Shown here: piece by piece, positions 1-5,930 of the stretch | How positions within the stretch are numbered: the first letter of the stretch is position 1 | Layout of the letters: the number at the start of each line of letters is the position of its first letter | From: Pullibacteroides sp964436335 | GTDB taxonomy: Bacteria > Bacteroidota > Bacteroidia > Bacteroidales > P3 | NCBI GenBank assembly: GCA_964436335.1 | Contig: CAYTCD010000074.1 | Span: 1 to 8,986 of the forward strand | Direction: 5' to 3' | Length of the DNA: 8,986 nucleotides | Position numbers and translations under genes: made by a program | The notes under the pieces: generated by a model | The model's database searches: none | Seen by the model: the letters and a program-made list of their open reading frames with translations, nothing else | Told to the model about the DNA's origin: nothing

Positions 1-1
1 C

Positions 2-241
2 GCCACACTGGCCAAGGCAGTGAGCCTCTCGGGAAAAATACCCACCATCGGTATCGGAGCCGGCAACCAAACCGATGGTCAGGTACTGGTTCTGCACGAT
101 ATGCTGGGAATAACCCAGGGGTTCTCGCCCCGTTACCTACGCCGTTACCATAACCTAGGTACAGAGATAACAGAGGCTATTTCGCGCTATATCGAAGACG
201 TGAAAACAAGCGCGTTCCCCAACGACAAAGAACAATATTAA
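2..241 (+). CDS. panB: 3-methyl-2-oxobutanoate hydroxymethyltransferase (ketopantoate hydroxymethyltransferase), 3' part
   Basis: C-terminal 79 residues of PanB, the cytoplasmic enzyme that adds a hydroxymethyl group from 5,10-methylene-tetrahydrofolate to 2-oxoisovalerate to give ketopantoate, the first committed step of pantothenate and CoA synthesis. The frame is open from base 2, so the gene starts outside the window; the GTG at 20 is internal. What identifies it is the stretch IPTIGIGAGNQTDGQVLVLHD followed by LGITQGF, the strongly conserved late part of the PanB TIM barrel, then the usual helical tail (RYLRRYHNLG, ISRYIEDVK). It ends in TAA, as expected for the family, with no sign of decay. 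The next gene starts 8 nt downstream on the same strand, so the two are probably cotranscribed. Confidence 0.93.
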   Translation, partial: ATLAKAVSLSGKIPTIGIGAGNQTDGQVLVLHDMLGITQGFSPRYLRRYHNLGTEITEAISRYIEDVKTSAFPNDKEQY

Positions 242-249
242 CCCTTGAT

Positions 250-963
250 ATGACCGAACCGGCTCCCATTCTCTACGAAGACAATCATCTGCTGATTGTC
301 AACAAACAGGCTGGGCAGATCGTGCAGGGCGACAGAACCGGCGACCGTCCGCTCGTAGAGTGCTTCAAAGATTTTATCAAAGAGCGGGATCAAAAGCCCG
401 GCAACGTTTTTTTGGGTGTGGCGCACCGTCTCGACCGTCCGGTAAGCGGCGCTTTGCTGTTTGCCAAAACCGGCAAGGCCTTGGAACGAGCCAACGAACT
501 TATCCGCAAACGGGAACTGTCTAAGGTTTATTGGGCCTTGACACGGAACTGCCCTGAGATTCCCCAAGGAAAATTGACACACTGTCTGTACAAGAACGAA
601 AAACAGAATAAATCCTATCCCTGCGAGCCCACCCGGCCAGGTGCTCAGAAAGCCGAACTTTTTTACCATGTACTGGGGTGTTCGGAACACTACACCCTGC
701 TGGAAGTGGAACTTCTTACCGGACGGCATCATCAGATAAGGGCCCAACTGGCCGCCATCGGCTGTCCGATTCAAGGCGACCTCAAATACGGCGACAAGCG
801 CAGCAATTCCGACGGTAGCATCGGTCTGCATGCCCGCTACCTGAAGTTGGTTCATCCCGTGCGTAAAACCGAATTGGAAATCATTGCCCCCACGCCCGAT
901 CTTCCCCTATGGCGTTATTTTGAAGAAAAATTCCGGAATCAGTCTTTATCGGTTGCAATGTAG
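250..963 (+). CDS. RluA-family RNA pseudouridine synthase without S4 domain
   Basis: A 237-residue protein of the RluA family, which isomerises uridine to pseudouridine in rRNA or tRNA. The catalytic motif is GVAHRLDRPVSG at about residues 57-67, with the nucleophilic Asp at 62; the family form is HRLD-x-x-[TV]-SG. A second family motif, LLTGRHHQIR, lies at about 155-164, followed by GCPIQGDLKYG. The protein begins directly with the catalytic fold (PILYEDNHLLIVNKQAG), so it lacks the N-terminal S4 RNA-binding domain of RluC/RluD, as is common for short Bacteroidota members. The target uridine cannot be assigned from sequence. It starts 8 nt after panB with ATG and no visible Shine-Dalgarno. 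Its last 25 bases overlap the 3' end of the convergent cstA. Confidence 0.9.
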   Translation: MTEPAPILYEDNHLLIVNKQAGQIVQGDRTGDRPLVECFKDFIKERDQKPGNVFLGVAHRLDRPVSGALLFAKTGKALERANELIRKRELSKVYWALTRNCPEIPQGKLTHCLYKNEKQNKSYPCEPTRPGAQKAELFYHVLGCSEHYTLLEVELLTGRHHQIRAQLAAIGCPIQGDLKYGDKRSNSDGSIGLHARYLKLVHPVRKTELEIIAPTPDLPLWRYFEEKFRNQSLSVAM

Positions 964-1615
964 CCCTTGCCGTGCTCCCGCACCCATTTTCTTCCCCATA
1001 CGATAAACCACAGGCATAAGGCAACCGTGCAAAACATCCCCGCCACATAGGAAAGCGTATGCTGATAGAATGCGTTGCCGGCAAACAAGCCTCCCAAACA
1101 TTCGGGTGCCCGGAAAAAATAGGTGAATATGACGGCGGTCATAAAGACAGCCGGCACCAAGGCCACTACATACTTGAACCCACTCCGGCATTGAAAGAGA
1201 TATACCGTAAGAACCCACTGCGTACACATAGCCATGAGTTGATTGATAAAGGCGAAATAACGCCAAAGCACCCCGAACTGATTGCTGAACACCGTCAACA
1301 GCAACAAGGATATGGCAAACAAGGGCAAGGCCAGAAAAAGACGGTGCGAAAGTTTTTTCTGTTCAAATCCAAACATCTCGGCCACCATAAGCCTGGCAGC
1401 CCGCATGGCCGTATCTCCCGATGTAATGGGACAGGCCACCACCCCCACCACCGCCAACACTGCGCCTACCGTACCCAACCATGCACGCGAAAGTCCGTTG
1501 ACCACCATAGGTCCACCCTGAGCCTCCACATCGGCATAAGCGATTCCGATACGCATCATCAAATCCGTGTTATGAAACACATATGTGGCCGCCGCCGCCC
1601 AAATCAACCCCACGA
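939..1615 (-). CDS. cstA: Carbon starvation protein CstA, C-terminal part (interrupted gene)
   Basis: C-terminal half of a CstA-type inner-membrane transporter (peptide or pyruvate uptake in characterised relatives). Downstream of the assembly gap the frame reads VGLIWAAAATYVF, then a long run of hydrophobic helices including WLGTVGAVLAVVGVVACPIT, SGDTAMRAARL and FINQLMAMCTQWVL, typical of CstA, and ends in a basic tail with TGA. Continuing this frame through the 10 Ns gives an unrelated N-terminus, because the nominal gap length puts the two halves in different phases. The real upstream half lies at 1626-2482 in another phase; a true gap of 2 mod 3 bases, or a one-base overlap, would rejoin them. 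The end overlaps the pseudouridine synthase gene tail to tail by 25 nt. Confidence 0.85.
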
Positions 1616-1625
1616 NNNNNNNNNN
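1616..1625. other. Assembly gap (10 Ns) inside cstA
   Basis: Ten unknown bases lie within the CstA coding sequence. The left flank (minus strand) reads FYGSMITEGI and the right flank VGLIWAAAA, two adjacent family motifs, so little or no coding sequence is missing. The length of ten is probably a scaffolding placeholder, since it breaks the reading frame between two otherwise well-matched halves. Confidence 0.95.
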
Positions 1626-1705
1626 AAGATACCTTCGGTTATCATGGAACCATAGAAAATAGGACGGCCTTGTTTTTCTGAAGAGAAGCAACGCGCCATA
1701 AGCGG

Positions 1706-2482
1706 CTATTGCGTGGCATGGAAACCCGAAACGGCCCCACAGGCGATAGAGATGAACATCATCGGGAAAATCGGTTTTTCCGTTCCACCAGCCAGCGGTT
1801 GCATGTTCGAAAGACCTTGCCAAAACTCAGGCATGCTTCCCGGTGCCACAAAACAAGCGTTGTACACTAACCCGCCCATAATTCCCAATGCCATAAAAAT
1901 AAAACAGATACCGAATATCGGATAGATTTTTCCTATCAACGTGTCGATAGGCAGCAATGTTGCCAAAATGAAATAGAGAAAAATCACCACGCTCCAAAAC
2001 CGGATATCGAGATTTTCGGGCGTGAGCCTGGCCAAAAGCCCCGCCGAACCTGTAACGAAAACCGTGCCGCACATAACCATCAGCACCACACTGATGATAC
2101 GGCTGAATTGTTTCATGCCGCCGCCAAGGTATTTGCCGGTGAGTTCAGGCACGTTCCGGCCATCGTTACGGACCGAAAGCATCCCTGCCATATAATCGTG
2201 CACCGCCCCGCCGAAAATGCAACCGACTACGATCCATATAAAACATCCCGTGCCGTACATCGCCCCCAGAATGGTGCCGAATATCGGCCCCAGACCGGCA
2301 ATGTCGAGAAACTGGATCATAAACATCTTCCAAGCCGGCAGCGGTACGAAATCAACCCCATCGGGATGCGCCACGGCGGGTGTCGTCCGCTTCGGATCGG
2401 GCGCAAAAATCCGTTCCACAATCCTTCCATACACAAAATAACCAGCCACCAACAAAGCCAAGGCGATGAAAAACGAAACCAT
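1706..2482 (-). CDS. cstA: Carbon starvation protein CstA, N-terminal part ending at an in-frame amber codon
   Basis: N-terminal 258 residues of a CstA-family membrane transporter. The start is the ATG at 2482, giving a first membrane helix (FFIALALLVAGYFVYG), then the family signature PLPAWKMFMIQFLDIAGLGP and IFGTILGAMYG, then HDYMAGMLSVRNDG and further helices. It stops at TAG (1706-1708) right after ACGAVSGFHATQ. The same frame continues past the TAG through PLMARCFSSEKQGRPIFYGS and MITEGI to the N gap, which is standard CstA sequence; a serine is expected where the TAG stands (family form HATQSP). A single base change (TCG to TAG) explains it. It is either a real nonsense mutation or a consensus error near a contig end. 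With the part at 939-1615 the intact protein would have roughly 510 residues. Confidence 0.9.
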   Translation of the reverse strand: MVSFFIALALLVAGYFVYGRIVERIFAPDPKRTTPAVAHPDGVDFVPLPAWKMFMIQFLDIAGLGPIFGTILGAMYGTGCFIWIVVGCIFGGAVHDYMAGMLSVRNDGRNVPELTGKYLGGGMKQFSRIISVVLMVMCGTVFVTGSAGLLARLTPENLDIRFWSVVIFLYFILATLLPIDTLIGKIYPIFGICFIFMALGIMGGLVYNACFVAPGSMPEFWQGLSNMQPLAGGTEKPIFPMMFISIACGAVSGFHATQ

Positions 2483-2582
2483 AAGCGGACATTTTAATTA
2501 AGCGTAGCGAAATTACATCAAAATTCAGTTATTTGCGTCTCTTGCCACAAAAACGGCGTTAAACATGCCATTGCAAAAAAAA

Positions 2583-2614
2583 ATTGTATCAAAAAATTTT
2601 TTTTAGTACCTTTG
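2583..2614 (+). promoter_or_regulatory. Bacteroidota-type promoter for tRNA-Gln
   Basis: A perfect -7 element TACCTTTG (2607-2614; consensus TAnnTTTG) is preceded by ATTG (2583-2586) with a 20-nt spacer, matching the Bacteroidota sigma-ABfr -33/-7 layout. Predicted transcription starts near 2618, leaving about 29 nt of leader before the tRNA. Confidence 0.7.
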
Positions 2615-2621
2615 CCCTCGC

Positions 2622-2636
2622 CTTTGTAAAACAAAG
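2622..2636 (+). other. Small hairpin in the tRNA-Gln leader
   Basis: CTTTGT, AAA, ACAAAG forms a perfect 6-bp stem with a three-base loop between the predicted transcription start and the tRNA 5' end. It would sit in the pre-tRNA leader removed by RNase P. It is short and AT-rich, so it may have no function. Confidence 0.4.
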
Positions 2637-2646
2637 CGGCCTTTTT

Positions 2647-2719
2647 TGCCCTATGGTGTAATTGGCAACACGTCAGATTCTGGATCTGAAGTCTCCAGGT
2701 TCGACCCCTGGTAGGGCAA
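2647..2719 (+). tRNA. tRNA-Gln (anticodon CTG)
   Basis: A full cloverleaf is visible. The acceptor arm is TGCCCTA (2647-2653) paired with TAGGGCA (2712-2718), and the discriminator base is A (2719). The anticodon arm is TCAGA / TTCTGGA / TCTGA, with C-T-G at positions 34-36, which reads CAG (Gln). The T arm is CCAGG TTCGACC CCTGG. The weak first pair U1-A72 is a known identity element of tRNA-Gln. CCA is not encoded (ACTAT follows), which is common in Bacteroidota. A -33/-7 promoter lies just upstream. I see no hairpin terminator directly downstream, only a T-rich stretch. Confidence 0.95.
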
Positions 2720-2765
2720 CTATCCTTTCTTCGGTTTCTTTTTATATATTTTCTAAATTTTTAGT

Positions 2766-2773
2766 TAAATTTG
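2766..2773 (+). promoter_or_regulatory. Probable -7 promoter element of the AraC-type gene
   Basis: TAAATTTG matches TAnnTTTG perfectly. No TTTG is present at the -33 position (the area is a T-rich run), so only half of the promoter is well supported. A start near 2777 would leave a leader of about 94 nt before the ATG at 2871. Confidence 0.45.
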
Positions 2774-2870
2774 CATATCCATTTACTGCCGGACCAAAAG
2801 AAAGAAAAATAAAATCTTTTATTCCGGCACTTAAAACATTACAACCTTGAAAAAAAACGTAAAAACCGAA

Positions 2871-3857
2871 ATGCAAACCGGCAAAGCCGGTAAAACAAAG
2901 GGAAAGGCTGAAAAGCCCGTTACCATAGGAAGTCATACAAGAAAAAGAGCCCGTAAAATGCGTGGCAATGCTTTCCTACCCGCTTATCTCCAAAATATTG
3001 ATGAAATATTGAACAGCACCGGATTTGCCGCCGTAACGATTGATTCACAGATTTCTCAAGCCAAGAAAGTATGGGATGGTACAAATATCTGCTGTTTGGT
3101 TTGCACGCAAGGTGAAACCAAATTCTTTATGGATGCCAAATCCTATACGCTCAAAGCCGGTCAGGCTATGATTATCGACTCGGTATTTTTTCTCGGAAAC
3201 AAAACCGTAAGCCGCGATTTCAAAGCCTACGCCATTATTTCTACAAAATTCTTCCTCTTCTCCCCTACTTTCACCCTTCCGCTCGACCTGCATTTCCATA
3301 TTTTCCAAAACCCTGTCATCTCGTTAAACAAAGCTTCAACTGAACAATTGGCCAAGTCGTTTGAAGGTCTGTTGGAAAAAATGGCAACAAACGACGGAAC
3401 GCCTTTCTTGAGCCAAGATATTTTCGATACCTATATCTTGAACAATGCGGCCAAGATTTTCTGCTACGAACTCTATAACCATTACAGCAAGAAAGTGCCT
3501 TTGCGCAAGAAAGGGGGCAAAGTGGCCAACCGCGAACTGATTGTACTGCGTTTCCTTTACCTGCTCCACCAGAACGTTCACAAAGAACGTTATCTAACTT
3601 ATTATTCGGACCGTTTGGAAATCACCCCGCAATATCTTACCACGATTCTTAAACTGATTACCGGCTATTCGGCCAACCAATGGATGCATATCATGGTGGT
3701 TGAACGCGCCAAATATCAATTGCTGATCCCGCACAAAAACATTCAGGAAGTTGCGAAAGATTTGAACTATCCCGATCAATCCACTTTCGGTAAGATGTTC
3801 AAGACCCAGACGGGCATGTCTCCGATTCAATTTAAAAAAGAGGTCATTTTACGGTAG
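2871..3857 (+). CDS. AraC-family transcriptional regulator
   Basis: A 328-residue cytoplasmic DNA-binding protein. The C-terminal ~85 residues form the double helix-turn-helix of the AraC/XylS family: YYSDRLEITPQYLTTILKLI is the first HTH, and IQEVAKDLNYPDQSTFGKMF followed by TGMSPIQFKK is the second HTH with the family signature. The N-terminal part (about residues 30-220) resembles a cupin-like sensor fold (LKAGQAMIIDS), but its ligand cannot be told. I chose the ATG at 2871. A TTG at 2847 would add eight residues (starting KKNVKTE), and an ATG at 2958 would remove a lysine-rich tail that is unusual for the family. The gene stands alone between the tRNA and a terminator, so its target is not indicated by neighbours. 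Confidence 0.88.
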   Translation: MQTGKAGKTKGKAEKPVTIGSHTRKRARKMRGNAFLPAYLQNIDEILNSTGFAAVTIDSQISQAKKVWDGTNICCLVCTQGETKFFMDAKSYTLKAGQAMIIDSVFFLGNKTVSRDFKAYAIISTKFFLFSPTFTLPLDLHFHIFQNPVISLNKASTEQLAKSFEGLLEKMATNDGTPFLSQDIFDTYILNNAAKIFCYELYNHYSKKVPLRKKGGKVANRELIVLRFLYLLHQNVHKERYLTYYSDRLEITPQYLTTILKLITGYSANQWMHIMVVERAKYQLLIPHKNIQEVAKDLNYPDQSTFGKMFKTQTGMSPIQFKKEVILR

Positions 3858-3871
3858 CGTTCCCCTTCTCT

Positions 3872-3906
3872 AAAAAAGTGCCGCCCTTTGAGCGGCACTT
3901 TTTTTT
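3872..3906. terminator. Strong, probably bidirectional Rho-independent terminator
   Basis: GTGCCGC (3878-3884), a 7-nt loop CCTTTGA and GCGGCAC (3892-3898) form a GC-rich stem flanked by six As on the left and eight Ts on the right, so the stem can extend by A-T pairs. It lies 14 nt after the AraC-type gene. On the minus strand it also ends in a T run and could terminate the ATPase gene arriving from the right. Confidence 0.9.
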
Positions 3907-3918
3907 CGCTGTTTCCTA

Positions 3919-3990
3919 TTTAAGAAACCTGCCGCCGCCCCAAACCGCCACCAAAGATTTAACGGCTTTGAGCAAGATAAGTCGCCTGCA
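3919..3990 (-). pseudogene. Degraded copy of the 3' end of the metal exporter gene
   Basis: On the minus strand this stretch can be read as RRLILLKAVKSLVAV, a few more codons, then TAG. It matches the C-terminus of the exporter ending at 5931 (RRKFILLKAVKSLVAL). At DNA level 19 bases are identical (ACGGCTTTGAGCAAGATAA, at 3962-3980 and 5983-6001). The similarity extends left through GCCACCA-nn-GATTT and, after a deletion of about 10 bases, to a shared TTAAGAAA at the stop codon. This is far too long to be chance. There is no open frame upstream of it, so it is a relic and not a gene. The rest of 3907-4083 holds nothing else I can identify apart from a short tandem repeat (ATCTGCC twice). Confidence 0.65.
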
Positions 3991-4083
3991 CCTTCCGCCT
4001 TGCATCTCGCCATTCAAAACACTTTTTTATCCCGGCTTCGAATCTTGAACGGCGATCTGCCATCTGCCGCCCAAAATTACTTT

Positions 4084-5235
4084 TTACAGACGAAAGGATT
4101 CGCCGTATAGCTCATTAATCCAAAGCGAAAACAACTTATCGGTAACGGCATATACCTTGTTGATTTCCGTTACGATGTCTTTTTCCAACAGTTTGCCTAT
4201 GGCCGACTGCACAGAGCTGGCCGAAGTGAGCCGATGCCGCTTGACAAATGCGGACGATGTAATCCGTTCCGCCTCTCCATCGCGTGCAATGGCATACAAC
4301 AAGGATTTCTGTTTTTCGGGAATGTTCGACAGGATTTCGCGGAACAGCGTGTCGTTGGCCGCCAAGATATTGTCGATAGAGCTCCGGATGATGTCTATCG
4401 TGCAGCTTTCCCCCTCCGGCGTGTCTGCAAAAGCCTCGTTGAAAGTCCTTTGCATATAGTAAGTATGACCTTTGAACAAGTCGTAAACCTTTTGAACATC
4501 TTCGGCCTGAATGCTGCGGTTACGGTTTTTAAAATGACGGATTACAAACGGAACATAGGCTTCCGGCACAATGGCCCTCAGTTCCAGCATATCGGCACTG
4601 TGATAAAAAGGACGGGCCGCCGAAAGAAACATGGCCTGCATCATGTGCCGTTCGCTACCGGCAAAGATAAAGCGGCTGTTGGCGCATTGCTGGATATGGG
4701 TGCGCAACAAGGCCTCGATGTTCTTTTCCGGATATTTGGCAATCTGCTGAAATTCATCAATGGCAACAATGCACGGCTTGTCGGCTTTTTCCAAATACTT
4801 GAAAATCTCTTCCAATGTGTATTCCGGATGGTGAATGTCGCCCAACTCGAGATTGAAAGACGGCATACCCGAAACAGGATCCATGCGAAAACTACCGCTC
4901 AACGATTTAAGCATGGCAAGAAAGCCTTGCGCCGCTTTCTGTCCGCGCGACAACAAGGTTTCGTAAATGGCACGGCCAAGCAGAAACGTCAATTCCCGGA
5001 GACTCGAGGTATGCAGAATGTCTATAAAAAAGGTATGATAATGCGATTTGACAGCGGGTCTCTCGTAGCAGAAACGGATGAGTCCGGTCTTGCCCATACG
5101 GCGAGGCGATATAAGCACAAGGTTATTGCCGTTGGTAACGGTTTTAATCAGACGGGCCGATTCTTCCACACGGTCGCAGAAATAATCCTGCGTCATCCGC
5201 CCTGAGATAATAAAAGGATTGAAAGGCATTTTCAT
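4084..5235 (-). CDS. ATP-binding protein, AAA/STAND type (ATPase_2-like), with C-terminal winged helix
   Basis: A 383-residue P-loop ATPase of the archaeal-ATPase-like group (ATPase_2), often present in many copies in Bacteroidales genomes; the cellular role is unknown. The N-terminus NPFIISGRMTQDYFCDR is typical of the Bacteroidetes subfamily. Walker A is SPRRMGKT (residues 43-50), with Ser where Gly is usual. Walker B is CIVAIDEFQ (155-163). A sensor-1-like strand FIFAGSERH lies at 189-197, followed by FYHSADMLELRAI. The last ~80 residues (EKQKSLLYAIARDG to LFSLWINELYG) fit the winged helix usual in this family. The start is the ATG at 5235, only five bases after a perfect -7 box; the ATG two codons later is an alternative. 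No partner gene is adjacent: both flanks are relics. Confidence 0.88.
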   Translation of the reverse strand: MKMPFNPFIISGRMTQDYFCDRVEESARLIKTVTNGNNLVLISPRRMGKTGLIRFCYERPAVKSHYHTFFIDILHTSSLRELTFLLGRAIYETLLSRGQKAAQGFLAMLKSLSGSFRMDPVSGMPSFNLELGDIHHPEYTLEEIFKYLEKADKPCIVAIDEFQQIAKYPEKNIEALLRTHIQQCANSRFIFAGSERHMMQAMFLSAARPFYHSADMLELRAIVPEAYVPFVIRHFKNRNRSIQAEDVQKVYDLFKGHTYYMQRTFNEAFADTPEGESCTIDIIRSSIDNILAANDTLFREILSNIPEKQKSLLYAIARDGEAERITSSAFVKRHRLTSASSVQSAIGKLLEKDIVTEINKVYAVTDKLFSLWINELYGESFRL

Positions 5236-5239
5236 GCCA

Positions 5240-5271
5240 CAAAGATAATTATGCGAATCGAATTATGCAAA
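5240..5271 (-). promoter_or_regulatory. Consensus Bacteroidota promoter of the ATPase gene
   Basis: Read on the minus strand, TTTG (5271-5268) is followed after exactly 20 nt by TATCTTTG (5247-5240), a perfect match to both boxes. The ATG (5235) begins five bases after the -7 box, so the expected transcription start falls at or one base before the start codon, implying a leaderless or almost leaderless mRNA. Confidence 0.8.
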
Positions 5272-5280
5272 TCGCATAAT
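5248..5280. repeat. 14-bp tandem repeat forming a palindromic operator candidate
   Basis: Two tandem 14-mers, ATTATGCGAATCGA (5248-5261) and ATTATGCAAATCGC (5262-5275), differ at two positions. They are followed by ATAAT, so the right edge is also the reverse complement of the left: ATTATGCGA (5248-5256) pairs with TCGCATAAT (5272-5280). The array fills the space between the -7 and -33 boxes and covers the -33 box, a position where a bound protein would block RNA polymerase. The binding protein is unknown. Confidence 0.7.
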
Positions 5281-5362
5281 CTTATTTGGAGAATAGAATC
5301 TCGTGGGCTTACATCAATCGGAACTCTATCCAATAACCTTACCGAAACAAGAATCCCTCTCT

Positions 5363-5679
5363 TTATATATCATCATAATAATCTTGAAAGTCAATCTTAT
5401 TCTCACGCTCTTCACCATTCAATTTATCTGTATAATAAATCCCAATTTTTGCATCTTCTAATATTGTAACAATAATATTCCCTTCTTCAAACTCCCAATA
5501 ACTCCAATACCTGCAATTATCCGATCTTACTGCCGACATCTCATAACCATCCCCTTCACAATACGGATAAAGAAAACTTTCATTTTTACTTCGTATTCCT
5601 TAGCATCATCCAAAACAAATCCTTTTGTTTCCATTTTGACCGCAAACTTTTTCATCGTTCCTTCTATAGGGGTATTCAT
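5363..5679 (-). pseudogene. Frameshifted small acidic hypothetical protein
   Basis: Two minus-strand frames join into one plausible protein of about 105 residues. The first (from ATG at 5679) reads MNTPIEGTMKKFAVKMETKG, then FVLDDAKEYEVKMKVF. The second reads LYPYCEGDGYEMSAVRSD, then NCRYWSYWEFEEGNIIVTIL and so on to DFQDYYDDI and TAA (5363-5365). The switch falls at a run of four Ts (AAAA on plus at 5573-5576); one extra T restores a continuous frame. The second part stays open for about 70 codons in an AT-rich stretch and has natural protein composition. Small acidic proteins like this include some immunity proteins, but I recognise no family. The break may be true decay or a homopolymer error. 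Confidence 0.5.
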
Positions 5680-5745
5680 AAACCGCAGATGCTCCTGCGC
5701 TTTCAACTGCACCAAAGCCATTGCGAGCAACATCAATTCACTTCG

Positions 5746-5928
5746 CACGAAGAACCAACGGACGAAATGCTCAGCCAAATCATGAAAAAAGTGGCATAGG
5801 AAGCCGTTGCCCGAAAAAAGCAGGCTATGCGCCGTTGTCAGGAAGAAATGGAAAGGCAACGTGTTCTGCTACACACCCGCTGGGACGACAGATTAAAGCA
5901 ATTCTCCGCTACAAACAACCAAGCTTAG
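5746..5928 (+). pseudogene. Remnant of a charged helical protein with internal amber stop
   Basis: The plus-strand frame reads HEEPTDEMLSQIMKKVA, then TAG (5797-5799), then EAVARKKQAMRRCQEEMERQ, RVLLHTRWDDRLKQF and a TAG at 5926-5928. The residues on both sides of the stop suit one continuous amphipathic, possibly coiled-coil helix, and CAG to TAG (Gln) would be a single change. There is no start codon in this frame upstream. A neighbouring frame before it reads KAIASNINSL and may be its displaced N-terminus, which would imply a further frameshift. I do not recognise the family by name. It converges on the exporter gene, with stops only a few bases apart. The opposite strand is also open but reads as low-complexity shadow. 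Confidence 0.45.
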
Positions 5929-5930
5929 TT

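Noticed and set aside
939..1823. Taking the minus-strand frame across the N gap as one 294-residue protein
   Set aside because: The first ~65 residues are an out-of-phase translation of CstA sequence; only the part after the gap is real.
4234..5205. 323-codon open frame on plus across the ATPase gene
   Set aside because: Antisense shadow of the ATPase gene; its translation shows no domain or motif, whereas the minus strand has Walker A and B.
5248..5280. CRISPR-like repeat
   Set aside because: Only two and a partial 14-bp copies with no spacers; it fits an operator, and there are no cas genes.
5251..5469. 72-codon open frame on plus after the ATPase promoter
   Set aside because: Starts inside the repeat array and overlaps the more protein-like minus-strand frame; low-complexity product, no motifs.
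1706..5799. Possible TAG recoding, because two frames contain in-frame TAG (1706-1708 and 5797-5799)
   Set aside because: TAG is used as the normal stop of the pseudouridine synthase, the AraC-type gene and truA in this window, the tRNA present has anticodon CTG and not CTA, and the expected residues differ (Ser and Gln).
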